Assembly: GCF_900635815.1 (NCBI RefSeq)
Contig: NZ_LR134173.1
Coordinates: forward strand, 1,210,001 to 1,274,000
Source of the DNA: Legionella cherrii
Lineage (GTDB): Bacteria > Pseudomonadota > Gammaproteobacteria > Legionellales > Legionellaceae
Direction of reading: 5' to 3'
Length of the DNA stretch: 64,000 bases
Shown here: piece by piece, positions 25,901 to 36,057 of the stretch
Numbering within the stretch: the stretch's first letter is position 1
How the letters are laid out: each line of letters opens with the position of its first letter
Translations under genes and position numbers: made by a program
The notes under the pieces: generated by a model
The model's input: the letters and a program-made list of their open reading frames with translations, nothing else
Databases searched by the model: none
What the model was told of the DNA's origin: nothing

Positions 25901-25901
25901 C

Positions 25902-26153
25902 ATGTCTAATAGTGAATCAAATGCCAGAACAATGGTTGGAAAAGTAGTTAGTGACAAAATGGATAAGACCATAGTTGTGATGATTGAACGTTCTGTTAAG
26001 CATCCAAAGTATGGAAAAATTATGAAACGTAGAACCAAATTACATGCTCATGATGAAAATCAAGTATCTAAAATTGGTAATATTGTAAAGATCCGTGAGT
26101 CAAGACCACTCTCTAAAACAAAAAGCTGGGTATTAGTCGAAGTAATTTCTTAA
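25902..26153 (+). CDS. rpsQ: Small ribosomal protein S17
   Basis: S17 is a primary 16S-binding OB-fold protein. 83 aa with [17 protein letters not shown] and [27 protein letters not shown]. It is the last gene of the S10 part; an 88-nt gap with a promoter follows. Confidence 0.97.
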   Translation: MSNSESNARTMVGKVVSDKMDKTIVVMIERSVKHPKYGKIMKRRTKLHAHDENQVSKIGNIVKIRESRPLSKTKSWVLVEVIS

Positions 26154-26171
26154 TCAACCCTGTTGATTTAC

Positions 26172-26203
26172 TTTTAAAACCCTAAAAGGCCTGATATAAT
26201 CAG
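26172..26203 (+). promoter_or_regulatory. spc promoter before rplN
   Basis: The 88-nt gap between rpsQ and rplN contains a perfect -10 TATAAT (26195-26200) with a weak -35-like TTTTAA (26172-26177) at 17 bp. The -10 is buried in a small dyad, CTGAT (26191-26195) ATA ATCAG (26199-26203), flanked by AAAAGG and CCTTTTT. The location matches the E. coli spc promoter, also just before rplN. Confidence 0.6.
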
Positions 26204-26241
26204 CAACCTTTTTCTGGTCGAAATCAGAGCTGGAGTAAAAA

Positions 26242-26607
26242 ATGATCCAAATGCAGACAGTGCTCGAAGTGGCTGACAACAGCGGAGCACGTAAAGTTAT
26301 GTGTATTAAAGTGCTTGGCGGGTCGCACCGTAGATATGCCCGTGTGGGTGATGTAATTAAAGTAAGTATTAAAGATGCTATACCCAGAAGTAAAGTAAAG
26401 AAAGGTGCTGTAATGAAAGCTGTAGTAGTGCGTACAGCACAAGGCGTTCGTAGAGATGATGGCTCATTAATTCGTTTCGATGGCAACGCAGCAGTACTTT
26501 TAAATAACCAAAACGAGCCAATAGGTACTCGTATATTCGGCCCCGTTACTCGCGAGCTACGAGAGAGATTTATGAAAATAATATCTCTGGCTGCAGAAGT
26601 TTTGTGA
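26242..26607 (+). CDS. rplN: Large ribosomal protein L14
   Basis: L14 is part of the inter-subunit bridge and the docking site for the silencing factor RsfS. 121 aa, starting [28 protein letters not shown], with the C-terminal [27 protein letters not shown]. First gene of the spc cluster. Confidence 0.98.
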   Translation: MIQMQTVLEVADNSGARKVMCIKVLGGSHRRYARVGDVIKVSIKDAIPRSKVKKGAVMKAVVVRTAQGVRRDDGSLIRFDGNAAVLLNNQNEPIGTRIFGPVTRELRERFMKIISLAAEVL

Positions 26608-26620
26608 GAAGGATTTAGAT

Positions 26621-26950
26621 ATGAAACGTATTCAAAAAGGTGATGATGTAATTATAATCGCCGGTAAAAGTAAAGGTCATAGAGGTAAAGTCCTACGTGT
26701 CACTGAAAATGGCGTTGTTGTAGAAGGTGGAAACTTAATAAAGAAACATGTTAAGCCTAACCCACAAAAGCCTGAAAACAAGGGTGGAATTGTTACTCTT
26801 GAAGCGCCAGTACACGTTTCAAACGTTGCTCATTTTAATCCAAACACTAATAAAGCAGATAAAGTAGGATTTAAATTTATTGAGAGTAACGGTGTTAATA
26901 AAAAAGTTAGATATTTTAAATCTGACAATGAAATAATTGACCGTGTTTAA
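26621..26950 (+). CDS. rplX: Large ribosomal protein L24
   Basis: L24 is an assembly initiator at the tunnel exit. 109 aa with a KOW motif ([22 protein letters not shown]) and [12 protein letters not shown] followed by [22 protein letters not shown] precedes the ATG by 7 nt. Confidence 0.97.
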   Translation: MKRIQKGDDVIIIAGKSKGHRGKVLRVTENGVVVEGGNLIKKHVKPNPQKPENKGGIVTLEAPVHVSNVAHFNPNTNKADKVGFKFIESNGVNKKVRYFKSDNEIIDRV

Positions 26951-26963
26951 TTAGGTGGTTGAA

Positions 26964-27515
26964 ATGGCAAGACTTAATGAATTTTATAAAAAAGAAATCA
27001 TCCCAATGATGATGAAACGGTTCAACTATTCCAGCGTTATGGAAGTTCCTAAACTGCTCAAAGTCACTTTGAATATGGGTGTTGGTGAAGCTGTTGGTGA
27101 TAAAAAGGTGATGAATCATGCTGTTGAAGATATGACTTTAATTGCTGGTCAAAAACCTGTTGTTACTAAAGCAAGAAAATCTATTGCTGGTTTTAAAATT
27201 AGAGAAGGATGGCCAATAGGCTGTAAAGTAACACTAAGACGTCAACGTATGTATGAGTTTTTAGACCGATTAATTTCCGTAACTTTACCGCGTGTGAGAG
27301 ATTTTCGTGGTTTAAATCCTAAATCTTTTGATGGAACTGGTAATTACAGTATGGGAATACATGAACAAATCGTATTTCCAGAAATTGATTACGACAAAAC
27401 AGATGGTATCCGAGGTTTAGATATTTGTATTACTACAAGTGCTAAAACAAATGAAGAAGCTAAAGCTTTATTAGAAGCCTTTAACCTTCCATTGAAAGAT
27501 AGAGATAAAAAATAA
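26964..27515 (+). CDS. rplE: Large ribosomal protein L5
   Basis: L5 binds 5S rRNA and contacts P-site tRNA. 183 aa from the ATG at 26964, with AGGTGG 5 nt upstream; an in-frame start at 26955 lies on the ribosome site and is rejected. Shows [19 protein letters not shown]-type region and [24 protein letters not shown]. Confidence 0.97.
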   Translation: MARLNEFYKKEIIPMMMKRFNYSSVMEVPKLLKVTLNMGVGEAVGDKKVMNHAVEDMTLIAGQKPVVTKARKSIAGFKIREGWPIGCKVTLRRQRMYEFLDRLISVTLPRVRDFRGLNPKSFDGTGNYSMGIHEQIVFPEIDYDKTDGIRGLDICITTSAKTNEEAKALLEAFNLPLKDRDKK

Positions 27516-27525
27516 GGGTGAAATT

Positions 27526-27828
27526 GTGGCTAAAAAATCAATGCTTATGAGAGAGTTAAAGCGTAAAAAACTAGTAGATAAGCACAGTAAACGCAGAAAC
27601 GAATTAAAACAATTGATTAAATCATCTGATGATTTTCAGGTAATTATGGATAGTCAGTTAAAGTTAGCTAAATTGCCTGTTAATTCAAATCCTGTTCGTT
27701 TTAAAACTCGATGCCAATGCTGTGGTCGTCCACATGGCGTGTATCGTAAATTTAGTCTTTGTAGAATTTGCTTAAGACAACAACTAATGGTTGGTAATAT
27801 ACCTGGCGGAAGAAAATCCAGCTGGTAA
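27526..27828 (+). CDS. rpsN: Small ribosomal protein S14, long form with four zinc-site cysteines
   Basis: S14 is a late-assembling head protein. The 100-aa length is the long, usually cysteine-free form of gammaproteobacteria, but this protein has [24 protein letters not shown], giving two CxxC pairs (Cys63/Cys66 and Cys79/Cys82; Cys65 is extra) spaced as in the short zinc-binding form. GTG start behind AAGGGTG. It sits in the normal spc position between rplE and rpsH. Confidence 0.96.
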   Translation: MAKKSMLMRELKRKKLVDKHSKRRNELKQLIKSSDDFQVIMDSQLKLAKLPVNSNPVRFKTRCQCCGRPHGVYRKFSLCRICLRQQLMVGNIPGGRKSSW

Positions 27829-27849
27829 TTTTTTAATTGGAGAACGATT

Positions 27850-28245
27850 GTGAGTATGCATGATCCAGTTGCTGATATGCTGACCCGAATTAGAAATGGT
27901 CAACAAGCAAAACATCAGCAAATAACTTTAACTTCTTCTAAATTGAAAGAAGAAATTGCTCGTGTTTTAAAAGAAGAAGGCTATATTGAAAACTTCTTTG
28001 TAGAACCACTAGATAATAATCTTAAATTAATGACGATAAAGCTGAAGTATTACCATGGCAGACCTGTTATTGAGCTCATTAAGAGAATTAGTAGACCTGG
28101 GTTACGAGTATATAAGTCTTATAAAGATTTAACCTCTATTCCTGGTTTTGGAGTGGCTATATTGTCTACATCTCAAGGTATAATGACCCATATATCTGCA
28201 AAGATGAAAGGCGTTGGTGGCGAAGTCATCTGTGAAGTGGCTTAA
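27850..28245 (+). CDS. rpsH: Small ribosomal protein S8
   Basis: S8 is a primary 16S-binding protein and the repressor of the spc operon in E. coli. 131 aa, starting MSMHDPVADMLTRIRNGQ from a GTG, which aligns with the E. coli N-terminus. The C-terminal GVAILSTSQGIMTHISAKMKGVGGEVICEVA is typical. Confidence 0.97.
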   Translation: MSMHDPVADMLTRIRNGQQAKHQQITLTSSKLKEEIARVLKEEGYIENFFVEPLDNNLKLMTIKLKYYHGRPVIELIKRISRPGLRVYKSYKDLTSIPGFGVAILSTSQGIMTHISAKMKGVGGEVICEVA

Positions 28246-28262
28246 TACTTGCGAGGAATAAT

Positions 28263-28802
28263 ATGTCTAGAGTAGCAAAAGCCCCAGTAGTTCAACCAGC
28301 AAATGTTGAAATCACAATAGGTGATGGTGAAATTACTGTAAAAGGGCCTAAAGGAACACTAACCCAAAAAATTAATAGGTTAGTAAAAGTAACTAAAAAC
28401 AAAGATTCTAATCATGTTGAGTTTGCTCCTGCTGCAAATGATCCTAAAGCTTGGGCTCAAGCTGGTACGGCAAGAGCATTAGTGAATAACATGGTGAAGG
28501 GTGTAACCGAAGGTTTTGTTGTAACCTTGGAACTTGTTGGTGTAGGTTATAGAGCACAATCTAAAGATAAATCAATTACTTTATCTTTAGGATTCTCTCA
28601 TCCTATTGAATACCACTTACCAAAAGGTGTTCAAGTTGAAACTCCAAGTAATACAGTGATATTACTGAAAGGTGTTGATAAACAAATTTTGGGTCAAGTA
28701 GCTTCTGAAATAAGAGCATTTAGACCACCAGAGCCCTATAAAGGTAAAGGTGTTAAACTTGCTGGCGAGTATATTGCTCGTAAAGAAGCGAAAAAGAAAT
28801 AA
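28263..28802 (+). CDS. rplF: Large ribosomal protein L6
   Basis: L6 lies near the sarcin-ricin loop. 179 aa, two repeated domains, with LVNNMVKGVTEGFVVTLELVGVGYRAQ and the signature PPEPYKGKGVKLAGEYIARKEAKKK at the end. GCGAGGA precedes the ATG. Confidence 0.97.
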   Translation: MSRVAKAPVVQPANVEITIGDGEITVKGPKGTLTQKINRLVKVTKNKDSNHVEFAPAANDPKAWAQAGTARALVNNMVKGVTEGFVVTLELVGVGYRAQSKDKSITLSLGFSHPIEYHLPKGVQVETPSNTVILLKGVDKQILGQVASEIRAFRPPEPYKGKGVKLAGEYIARKEAKKK

Positions 28803-28812
28803 GGTTTAAGTC

Positions 28813-29172
28813 ATGAATAAACACAACTCACGTGCTCGACGTGGATTAAAAGCAAAAGCACTGATTCGTAAATCGGGAAGAGCAAGACTAGTAGTTTATA
28901 GAAGTGGTTTGCATATATACTCGCAAATTATTCAAGCTGACACGCTTGGTGATAAAGTACTGGTAGCATGTTCAACTAAGGATAAAGAATTACGAGCTAA
29001 CTTGACTGGTAAATGTAAAGTAGAACAAGCTAATCTAGTTGGGAAATTACTAGGTAAGCGTGCGAGTGAGCATGGCATTACTCAAGTTGCATTTGATCGT
29101 GCTGGTTATAAATATCATGGCCGAGTGAAAGCCCTTGCAGAAGGTGCCCGCGAAGCTGGATTAGATTTTTAA
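28813..29172 (+). CDS. rplR: Large ribosomal protein L18
   Basis: L18 binds 5S rRNA and carries it into the 50S subunit with L5. 119 aa, basic N-terminus ([19 protein letters not shown]), [16 protein letters not shown] and the C-terminal [26 protein letters not shown]. Confidence 0.97.
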   Translation: MNKHNSRARRGLKAKALIRKSGRARLVVYRSGLHIYSQIIQADTLGDKVLVACSTKDKELRANLTGKCKVEQANLVGKLLGKRASEHGITQVAFDRAGYKYHGRVKALAEGAREAGLDF

Positions 29173-29181
29173 GGAACGATT

Positions 29182-29691
29182 ATGGCATACGATGAATCAT
29201 CACCAAAATCAGATGGCTACCAAGAAAAGTTAGTGTCGGTTAACCGTACCGCTAAAGTTGTCAAAGGAGGCCGTGTTTTTGGTTTCGCAGTACTTGTTGT
29301 TGTTGGCGACGGCAAAGGTAAAGTTGGCTTTGGTAGAGGTAAAGCGAGAGAAGTTCCAATTGCAATTCAAAAAGCTATGGAACAAGCAAAGAAAAACATG
29401 GTTTATATTCCACTTTCCGGATCAACTATTTTCCACGAAATTACTTGGAACTATGGGGCTTCTAAGGTATTTATGAAACCAGCAAGTGAAGGTACTGGAA
29501 TTATTGCCGGTGGCGCGATGAGAGCCGTATTAGAAGTATTAGGCGTACAAAATATATTAGCTAAAAGTATTGGTTCAACCAATCCAAGTAATATTGTAAG
29601 AGCTACGATTGCTGCTTTAACTAATATTGGTACTCCAGATTATGTTGCGGCCAAGCGTGGTAAAACTGTTGAAGAAGTTATGGCGGGCTAA
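29182..29691 (+). CDS. rpsE: Small ribosomal protein S5
   Basis: S5 helps form the mRNA entry channel and affects accuracy; spectinomycin resistance maps to its loop. 169 aa, with [40 protein letters not shown] (double-stranded RNA-binding domain and the loop) and the C-terminal domain with [34 protein letters not shown]. Confidence 0.98.
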   Translation: MAYDESSPKSDGYQEKLVSVNRTAKVVKGGRVFGFAVLVVVGDGKGKVGFGRGKAREVPIAIQKAMEQAKKNMVYIPLSGSTIFHEITWNYGASKVFMKPASEGTGIIAGGAMRAVLEVLGVQNILAKSIGSTNPSNIVRATIAALTNIGTPDYVAAKRGKTVEEVMAG

Positions 29692-29693
29692 TT

Positions 29694-29879
29694 ATGGAAA
29701 AGAAAATTAAAATAACTTTGGTAAAAAGCATTATAGGCAGAAAGCCAAAGCATATTTCTATAGTAAAACAATTAGGTCTAGGTAAAACTAATTCAAGCGT
29801 ATCACATAATGATACGCCAGCAATCCGTGGTCTTATTAATATCGTGGATTACTTGTTGCTGGTTGAGGAGAGTGCATAA
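29694..29879 (+). CDS. rpmD: Large ribosomal protein L30
   Basis: L30 is a small 23S-binding protein. 61 aa, [32 protein letters not shown] is the family signature. It starts 2 nt after rpsE and its stop overlaps the rplO start (TAATG). Confidence 0.96.
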   Translation: MEKKIKITLVKSIIGRKPKHISIVKQLGLGKTNSSVSHNDTPAIRGLINIVDYLLLVEESA

Positions 29880-30313
29880 TGAATTTAAATTCACTATCAC
29901 CAGATCCTGGTTCAAGACGCCCTAAAAGACGCTTAGGACGTGGTATAGGATCCGGGCTAGGTAAAACAAGTGGTAAAGGACATAAAGGTCAAAAAGCAAG
30001 AGCTGGTGGTTTTCATAAAATTAACTTTGAAGGCGGGCAAATGCCTATTCAAAGAAGACTGCCTAAAATGGGCTTTAAATCACGAGTTGGTAAAACTGTA
30101 GATCAAGTATGTCTGAGTGAACTGGCAAAGTTGTCTGCTGATGTAATTGATTTAAATGTTTTACGTGAAGCGGGCCTAATCAACAGCTCTATTAAAGATG
30201 TAAAAGTTATTTTATCCGGTGAATTAACTACAGCCATCAAACTTAAAGGTTTAAGGGTCACTAAAGGAGCTCGTTTAGCCATTGAAGGTTTAGGCGGCAG
30301 CATAGAAGAGTGA
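29879..30313 (+). CDS. rplO: Large ribosomal protein L15
   Basis: L15 is a late-assembly 50S protein. 144 aa, with a basic, glycine-rich N-terminal extension ([32 protein letters not shown]) and [15 protein letters not shown]. It overlaps rpmD by one base and precedes secY closely. Confidence 0.97.
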   Translation: MNLNSLSPDPGSRRPKRRLGRGIGSGLGKTSGKGHKGQKARAGGFHKINFEGGQMPIQRRLPKMGFKSRVGKTVDQVCLSELAKLSADVIDLNVLREAGLINSSIKDVKVILSGELTTAIKLKGLRVTKGARLAIEGLGGSIEE

Positions 30314-30315
30314 CT

Positions 30316-31644
30316 ATGAAAAACCAAAAACATAATGCAAGCCAATCACGTGGTGGATTGGCTGAACTAAAATCAAGATTATTGTTCGTTGTTCTTGGTA
30401 TATTGGTTTATCGGTTGGGAGCTCATATTCCTGTTCCAGGTTTAGACCCTGCACGATTGGCTAATTTTTTTAATGAACAACAGAATACAATTTTTGGCTT
30501 ATTCAATATGTTTTCTGGTGGTGCATTATCGCGTGTTACGGTTTTTGCAATAGGCATTATGCCGTATATTTCAGCGTCCATTATCATTCAGTTGTTCTCA
30601 GTTGTATCACCCAAACTTGAACAACTTAAAAAAGAAGGTGAGTCTGGACGTAGGAAAATAAACCAATACACCCGATATTTAACTCTGGTGCTTTCTGTGT
30701 TTCAATCTCTAGGGATGGCACGCTGGTTAGCTGGACAACAAATTGCACTTCAAGCTGACTTTTCATTTTACTTTACTGCAGTTGTGACTTTGGTTACAGG
30801 AACTATGTTCTTAATGTGGTTAGGTGAGCAGATTACTGAAAAAGGTGTTGGAAATGGAATTTCGCTAATTATCTTTTCGGGAATTGTATCAAGCATGCCT
30901 ACGGCAATTGCTTCTGTTCTTCAGCAAGTTAAAGAAGGGCAAATGCAAGCATTGACGTTAATTATTGTTGCAGTGGTAGTGGTAGTAGTAACAGGATTTG
31001 TAGTATTTATGGAGCGCGCACAACGACGTATAAGAGTTAACTATGCGCAAAGAACACAAGGTAGAAAGGTTTATGCCGCTCAAACAAGTCATTTACCTTT
31101 AAAGATTAATATGTCTGGTGTAATACCACCTATTTTTGCATCCAGCATTATCTTATTACCGGCAACTTTGGCTCAGTTTTTCTCACATACTAAAGGTTTA
31201 GGGTGGCTTGCCGATGTTGGAATGGCATTATCCCCCGGACAGCCTTTATATTTAATAGTATATGCGGTCGCTATTATATTTTTTGCGTTCTTTTATGCAG
31301 CTCTGGTGTTTAATCCCAAAGATACTGCTGATAATTTAAAAAAATCTGGTGCATATATACCCGGAATTAGACCAGGTGAACAAACAACTAAATATATTGA
31401 TGGTGTAATGACTCGTCTGACATTAGTTGGTGCAATTTATTTGGTTCTGGTTTGTCTTTTGCCTCAGATTTTGATGTATACATGGCATGTCCCTTTTTAT
31501 TTCGGAGGAACGTCATTGCTGATTATCGTAGTTGTTATTATGGATTTTGTAGCTCAGGTACAAGCACATTTAATGACCCAGCAATATGATTCTTTAATGA
31601 AAAAGGCTAATTTCAAAGGTACTAAATTACCTGGTCTTTTATGA
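30316..31644 (+). CDS. secY: Preprotein translocase channel SecY
   Basis: SecY is the protein-conducting channel of the inner membrane. 442 aa with about ten membrane segments; [23 protein letters not shown] is the first, the plug region and [15 protein letters not shown] follow, and [25 protein letters not shown] is the conserved cytoplasmic loop 5. ATG at 30316 has AAGAG 5 nt upstream; a GTG at 30310 is less likely. Confidence 0.98.
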   Translation: MKNQKHNASQSRGGLAELKSRLLFVVLGILVYRLGAHIPVPGLDPARLANFFNEQQNTIFGLFNMFSGGALSRVTVFAIGIMPYISASIIIQLFSVVSPKLEQLKKEGESGRRKINQYTRYLTLVLSVFQSLGMARWLAGQQIALQADFSFYFTAVVTLVTGTMFLMWLGEQITEKGVGNGISLIIFSGIVSSMPTAIASVLQQVKEGQMQALTLIIVAVVVVVVTGFVVFMERAQRRIRVNYAQRTQGRKVYAAQTSHLPLKINMSGVIPPIFASSIILLPATLAQFFSHTKGLGWLADVGMALSPGQPLYLIVYAVAIIFFAFFYAALVFNPKDTADNLKKSGAYIPGIRPGEQTTKYIDGVMTRLTLVGAIYLVLVCLLPQILMYTWHVPFYFGGTSLLIIVVVIMDFVAQVQAHLMTQQYDSLMKKANFKGTKLPGLL

Positions 31645-31662
31645 TTTTTTTCGGAGTTTAGA

Positions 31663-31776
31663 ATGAAAGTAAGAGCATCTGTAAAGCGAATTTGTCGCAA
31701 TTGCAAAATTATTAAAAGAAGTGGCACTATACGAGTTATTTGTAAAGATGCCAGACATAAACAAAAGCAAGGTTAA
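31663..31776 (+). CDS. rpmJ: Large ribosomal protein L36, zinc-binding form
   Basis: A 37-aa protein beginning [19 protein letters not shown], too short for most ORF cut-offs but unmistakable. It keeps the zinc ligands Cys11, Cys14, Cys27 and His32, so it is the C+ form. It follows secY by 18 nt with TCGGAG as ribosome site, the usual end of the spc cluster. Confidence 0.97.
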
Positions 31777-31783
31777 ACTCTGC

Positions 31784-31831
31784 TTGATTTAATTTTATAA
31801 AAATAGTATTCTTCTGTCCCTTTCGACAGAA
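31784..31831 (+). promoter_or_regulatory. alpha operon promoter and leader hairpin
   Basis: In the 77-nt gap before rpsM there is TTGATT (31784-31789), a 17-bp spacer and TATTCT (31807-31812), a moderate sigma-70 match, directly followed by the hairpin TTCTGTC (31812-31818)/GACAGAA (31825-31831). In E. coli S4 represses this operon through an rpsM leader pseudoknot; this hairpin may be part of the equivalent, which is inference. Confidence 0.5.
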
Positions 31832-31853
31832 CAAATAACGTTCGGAGAAGTTA

Positions 31854-32210
31854 ATGGCTCGTATTGCAGGAGTAAATATACCTGATCACAAACATGTTGT
31901 GATTGCTTTAACAGCAATTTATGGTATTGGTAAACCTACATCCTTAAAACTGTGTTCTACAGTTGGTATTGAACCTTCTAAAAAGGTTTCAGAACTGACC
32001 GATGCTCAACTTGAGTCTTTAAGAACAGAAATTGCAAAAATAACAGTGGAAGGTGATTTGCGTCGTGTTGTGACGATGAACATTAAGCGCCTTATGGATC
32101 TAGGATGTTATCGTGGTCTAAGACACAGAAGAGGGTTGCCATTGCGCGGACAACGTACGAAAACTAATGCTCGTACTCGAAAAGGTCGCAGAAAAGGCAC
32201 TACCGTTTGA
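31854..32210 (+). CDS. rpsM: Small ribosomal protein S13
   Basis: S13 forms inter-subunit bridges and contacts P-site tRNA. 118 aa, with [25 protein letters not shown] and C-terminal [33 protein letters not shown] precedes the ATG. First gene of the alpha cluster. Confidence 0.98.
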   Translation: MARIAGVNIPDHKHVVIALTAIYGIGKPTSLKLCSTVGIEPSKKVSELTDAQLESLRTEIAKITVEGDLRRVVTMNIKRLMDLGCYRGLRHRRGLPLRGQRTKTNARTRKGRRKGTTV

Positions 32211-32231
32211 TTTTTCATGTAGGAAAGTAAG

Positions 32232-32630
32232 ATGGCAATAACTAAGTCAAAACAACAAAAAGTACGCAAAAAGGCGAAGCGTGTCGTATCTGATGGTATC
32301 GTACACGTTCATGCTTCTTTTAATAATACGATAGTGACCTTTACTGATAGACAAGGTAATGCACTGTGTTGGGCAACATCTGGTGGCTCAGGTTTTAGAG
32401 GGTCAAGAAAGAGTACTCCTTATGCTGCACAGGTTGCTACTGAGCGTGCTGCTGCTGTTGCAAAAGAATACGGTATGAAATCTGTGGCTGTATTTGTTCA
32501 TGGTCCCGGACCTGGAAGAGAATCCACTATTCGTGAATTAATATCACAGGATTTCAAAATTGTTGAAATTACCGATGTTACTGGTATACCTCATAATGGG
32601 TGTAAGCCACCGAAAAAACGTCGTGTATAA
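32232..32630 (+). CDS. rpsK: Small ribosomal protein S11
   Basis: S11 lines the platform near the mRNA exit. 132 aa, with [44 protein letters not shown] and [18 protein letters not shown], the conserved C-terminal signature. Confidence 0.98.
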   Translation: MAITKSKQQKVRKKAKRVVSDGIVHVHASFNNTIVTFTDRQGNALCWATSGGSGFRGSRKSTPYAAQVATERAAAVAKEYGMKSVAVFVHGPGPGRESTIRELISQDFKIVEITDVTGIPHNGCKPPKKRRV

Positions 32631-32646
32631 GACTCAGGAGTAATTA

Positions 32647-33267
32647 ATGGCTAGATATCTTGGTCCAAAATGTAAGTTATCACGTCGTGAAGGTTGTGAT
32701 TTATTACTTAAAAGCGGTGTCCGTGATCATAAGTCCAAATGTAAATCAGAAAAGTTACCTGGACAACATGGTGATAAAAAACCACGTATGAATGGTTATG
32801 GAATTCAACTTCGAGAGAAACAAAAGATCAGAAGATTATATGGTGTTCTTGAAAAGCAATTCCGTGGCTATTACAAAATGGCTGCTCGTATGAAAGGTTC
32901 AACAGGTGAAAATCTGATGTCGTTACTTGAGCGACGTTTAGATAATGTTGTCTATCGTATGGGTTTTGCAAGTACACGTGCTGAAGCGCGTCAATTAGTT
33001 ACGCATAAAGCGATACTTGTTAATGATAAAGTAGTTAACGTTCCATCATTCCTGGTAAAATCAGGTGATGTTATATCTGTTCGTCAAAAAGCAAGAGCTC
33101 AAGGTCGTATCCAGGCTGCTTTAGCTTTATCAGAACAAAGAGCTGCATGCGATTGGATTACTGTAGATACTTCTTCTTTCAAAGGAACATTCTCTACAGC
33201 ACCAACGTTAACTGACTTATCTTCAGACTACAACGTAAACTTAGTTGTAGAACTTTACTCTAAGTAA
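32647..33267 (+). CDS. rpsD: Small ribosomal protein S4
   Basis: S4 nucleates 30S body assembly and represses the alpha operon in E. coli. 206 aa, with [15 protein letters not shown], an S4 RNA-binding domain ([32 protein letters not shown]) and C-terminal NLVVELYSK. Confidence 0.98.
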   Translation: MARYLGPKCKLSRREGCDLLLKSGVRDHKSKCKSEKLPGQHGDKKPRMNGYGIQLREKQKIRRLYGVLEKQFRGYYKMAARMKGSTGENLMSLLERRLDNVVYRMGFASTRAEARQLVTHKAILVNDKVVNVPSFLVKSGDVISVRQKARAQGRIQAALALSEQRAACDWITVDTSSFKGTFSTAPTLTDLSSDYNVNLVVELYSK

Positions 33268-33285
33268 GCTCGGAGAAATAGCTGA

Positions 33286-34278
33286 ATGTATACTGAAATC
33301 AATGAAATGTTGACACCTAATGTTCTTAAGGTCCAGGCAGAATCGCCCTATAAAGCTAAAATAGTTTTAGAGCCTTTGGAGCGTGGCTTTGGTCATACTC
33401 TCGGCAATGCTTTGAGACGTATCTTACTATCATCAATGCCGGGAAGTGCGATTACCGAAGTTTCAATTGATGGTGTTCTACATGAATACAGCACAATTGA
33501 AGGTGTACAGGAAGATGTCGTGGACATCTTACTGAACCTGAAGTTAGTTGCGACAAAAATGACAGTCGGTGAAGAAGCGATTGTAACACTAAGCAAGCAA
33601 GGTCCTTGTCAAGTTACAGCTGGAGACATTCAATTGACTCATGGATTAGAAATTATCAATCCAGAGTTGGTCATTGCTAATTTGAATGAAAAAGGCAAAT
33701 TAAATATGACATTGAAAGTTGAACGAGGAATTGGTTTCCACAGTACTGATTCATTTATTAGACATTTCGATGATGAAGTAGAAAGAAAATCAGTTGGGAA
33801 ACTTAAAATTGATAATAGTTTCTCTCCAGTTAAAAAAGTGGCTTATTATGTCGATAGTGCTCGTGTAGAAAATCGAACTGACCTCGATAAGTTAACTATT
33901 GAGTTAGAAACTAATGGGACTATTGATGCTGAAGAATCAATACGTATTTCTGCTAGTATTCTTCAAAGACAACTTCATGCTTTTGTAGACATGAAATTTG
34001 AAGAGTCACGCGCAGATAATAAAGAACGCAATGATTTTGATCCTATTCTACTACGTTCTGTCGATGATTTAGAGTTAACTGTTCGTTCTGCAAATTGTTT
34101 GAAAGCAGAAAATATTCATTATATAGGCGATTTAGTACAAAGAACTGAAAATGAACTCTTAAAAACTCCTAACCTTGGTAAGAAATCTTTAACCGAAATT
34201 AAGGATGTTTTAGCTTCACGTTCATTATCGCTGGGTATGAAACTTGAGAATTGGCCGCCAGCAAATCTTGGCGAATAA
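33286..34278 (+). CDS. rpoA: RNA polymerase alpha subunit
   Basis: Alpha dimerises through the N-terminal domain ([20 protein letters not shown], near residues 35-54) to assemble RNA polymerase. Its C-terminal domain (about 250-320, with [22 protein letters not shown] and [22 protein letters not shown]) binds UP elements and activators. 330 aa. Between rpsD and rplQ as usual. Confidence 0.98.
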   Translation: MYTEINEMLTPNVLKVQAESPYKAKIVLEPLERGFGHTLGNALRRILLSSMPGSAITEVSIDGVLHEYSTIEGVQEDVVDILLNLKLVATKMTVGEEAIVTLSKQGPCQVTAGDIQLTHGLEIINPELVIANLNEKGKLNMTLKVERGIGFHSTDSFIRHFDDEVERKSVGKLKIDNSFSPVKKVAYYVDSARVENRTDLDKLTIELETNGTIDAEESIRISASILQRQLHAFVDMKFEESRADNKERNDFDPILLRSVDDLELTVRSANCLKAENIHYIGDLVQRTENELLKTPNLGKKSLTEIKDVLASRSLSLGMKLENWPPANLGE

Positions 34279-34296
34279 AGTTTAGGAGTTTTGGTT

Positions 34297-34680
34297 ATGC
34301 GTCACCGTAATTCAGGTCGTAGTTTTGGCCGTACAAGTAGCCACAGAAAGGCTATGTTTGCAAACATGTGTTGTTCTTTGATTGAGCATGAGTTGATAAA
34401 AACAACTTTGCCCAAGGCTAAAGATTTACGACGTTATATTGAACCTTTAATTACTGTATCAAAAGTTGACTCAGTAGCTTCACGTCGTCATGCGTTTGAT
34501 ATTTTGAGATCTAAGTCTGCTGTTGGTAAATTGTTTAAAGATTTAGGACCCCGTTTTGTTGAGCGTCCAGGTGGTTATATACGTATCATTAAATGTGGTT
34601 TTAGAGATGGTGACAACGCGCCTATGGCAATTGTTGAGCTCTTAGACAGACCTGTAGTTAGTGATGAATCTGAAGAATAA
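34297..34680 (+). CDS. rplQ: Large ribosomal protein L17
   Basis: L17 lies at the tunnel exit. 127 aa from the ATG at 34297, 8 nt after AGGAG; a TTG at 34291 is too close to it. Begins [24 protein letters not shown], with [27 protein letters not shown]. Last gene of the superoperon. Confidence 0.98.
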   Translation: MRHRNSGRSFGRTSSHRKAMFANMCCSLIEHELIKTTLPKAKDLRRYIEPLITVSKVDSVASRRHAFDILRSKSAVGKLFKDLGPRFVERPGGYIRIIKCGFRDGDNAPMAIVELLDRPVVSDESEE

Positions 34681-34703
34681 ATTTGAGCCCTCACTAACTA
34701 AAG

Positions 34704-34729
34704 AACCCGCTTCATGCGGGTTTTTTTTT
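34704..34729 (+). terminator. Intrinsic terminator of the ribosomal superoperon
   Basis: AACCCGC, loop TTCAT, GCGGGTT followed by a long T-run (34721-34729). It lies 23 nt after the rplQ stop and is the clearest rho-independent terminator in the window. Confidence 0.92.
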
Positions 34730-34827
34730 AATAAAGGTAATCCGGTTTATAGACTGGATTAGTAAAGAAGTAAGTAGAAATTACAATACTCCAGCGTATA
34801 TCAACGAGTGTTAGTATTTTATTAAGG

Positions 34828-35187
34828 TTATATCCAAGATTGTTTGTCGACGAGTAAATCACTTGCGATACCCCCTGTTTGTTCTGTTGATTTGGGCTCT
34901 ATGAGGAGAACATGGGTCTCTTCTTCTGCAATCGGTTTATGCTCTACGCCTTTTGGTACAATATAAAATTCGCCTTCATTTAAGGTAACTATTTTATCCC
35001 TGAACTCAATGTTTAGAATACCTTTGACAACTAAAAATAGCTCATCTTCATTCGCATGGCTATGCCAGATGAATTCTCCCTTGAATTTTACAAGTTTGAT
35101 GTATTGGCCATTAAGTTCTCCAACAATACGTGGCGACCAAAACTCGCTAAAAAGTTTAAATTTTTGAACTAAATTTATTTTATCCAT
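34828..35187 (-). CDS. Small cupin-fold protein
   Basis: 119 aa with a single cupin domain: motif 1 HSHANEDELFLVVKG (about residues 42-56), then LNEGEFYIVPKGVEHKP as motif 2. The histidines and glutamate of motif 1 and His of motif 2 suggest a metal site. Cupins of this size can be isomerases, dioxygenase-like or sugar/small-molecule binders, so no reaction is assigned. ATG at 35187 with GAGGTT upstream. It is convergent with rplQ and the first gene of the accessory patch. Confidence 0.8.
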   Translation of the reverse strand: MDKINLVQKFKLFSEFWSPRIVGELNGQYIKLVKFKGEFIWHSHANEDELFLVVKGILNIEFRDKIVTLNEGEFYIVPKGVEHKPIAEEETHVLLIEPKSTEQTGGIASDLLVDKQSWI

Positions 35188-35377
35188 AAGAACCTCAATA
35201 GGATGAATGAGTGAAATATTGGTTAACGATAAAGTATATATGACAGTTTGTGCTCTTAATTTTTAAATAATGAAAAGCAGAGTATTTAGTTGAGCGGCAT
35301 AAGAAGACCTAATCGGGAAATTATTGTATCACTGAAACCTAGGTTATGGCTCCGGCCTCACCCAAGCAACAGTGAAC

Positions 35378-35401
35378 AAAAAGCGCCTTATCAGTAAGGG
35401 C
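35378..35401 (-). terminator. Terminator of ssb
   Basis: Read on the minus strand, GCCCTTA, loop CTGA, TAAGGCGC, then TTTTT. The stem has one bulge. It lies about 37 nt after the ssb stop codon. Confidence 0.6.
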
Positions 35402-35437
35402 AGTAAAACAAGAGATGAGGCTAATATTCAGATGAAA

Positions 35438-35908
35438 TTAGAATGGGACATCATCATCCAATTGATCAAATGCATCTTGTGGTACTTGAGCTGGTTGTTG
35501 TCTTGCAGCACTTTGATTGCTTGGCGCAAATTGAGCCTGTGGCATTTCATCAAAACTGGATGAACCAGTCCCTTTACTGTCTAACATTTGAATGTCATTA
35601 GCTACAATCTCAGTAGTGTATCTATCTTGACCCTGTTGATCTTGCCATTTTCTGGTTCTTAAACTGCCTTCAATATAGAGTTTAGAACCTTTACGGACGT
35701 ATTCACCAGCGATTTCACCTAAGCGGTTAAAACAGACTACGCGATGCCATTCGGTCCGCTCCTGCTTTTCACCAGTTGCTTTATCTTTCCATGCTTCACT
35801 GGTAGCAATGGAAAGTGTTGTTACAGCGTTGCCATTGGGTAAATAACGTACATCAGGGTCAACACCGACGTTACCAATTAAGATGACTTTATTTATACCA
35901 CGTGCCAT
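35438..35908 (-). CDS. ssb: Single-stranded DNA-binding protein
   Basis: SSB coats single-stranded DNA in replication and repair and recruits partners through its tail. 156 aa, with the OB-fold ([23 protein letters not shown], then [38 protein letters not shown]) in residues 1-110, a Gln/Pro/Ser-rich linker and the acidic C-terminal tip [16 protein letters not shown] precedes the ATG. A -10-like TATACT is seen on the minus strand at 35947-35942. Confidence 0.98.
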   Translation of the reverse strand: MARGINKVILIGNVGVDPDVRYLPNGNAVTTLSIATSEAWKDKATGEKQERTEWHRVVCFNRLGEIAGEYVRKGSKLYIEGSLRTRKWQDQQGQDRYTTEIVANDIQMLDSKGTGSSSFDEMPQAQFAPSNQSAARQQPAQVPQDAFDQLDDDVPF

Positions 35909-36057
35909 TTCTGATCTCCTGTATGCGAAAGTTAGGAGAAGAGTATACCTAATTTATATATCCCTTGCACGGATGTGTTGAAGTGAACTTTGAATTCCGT
36001 TTTTCCAAACAACAGTAACAAGTTTTTCTTCGCAGTACTCTCTTTGTGATTATTCTC

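Noticed and set aside
35188..35437. Possible riboswitch or small RNA in the cupin-ssb gap
   Set aside because: Apart from the ssb terminator no conserved RNA motif could be recognised in this 250-nt stretch.
35372..35563. Plus-strand 63-codon frame at the 3' end of ssb
   Set aside because: Overlaps the ssb terminator and its C-terminal coding region, and has no recognised family or good ribosome site.
35909..36057. preQ1 riboswitch ahead of the queF fusion
   Set aside because: The short leader after the promoter (about 15-20 nt) and upstream sequence show no preQ1 aptamer pattern; the MerR-type dyad explains regulation better.
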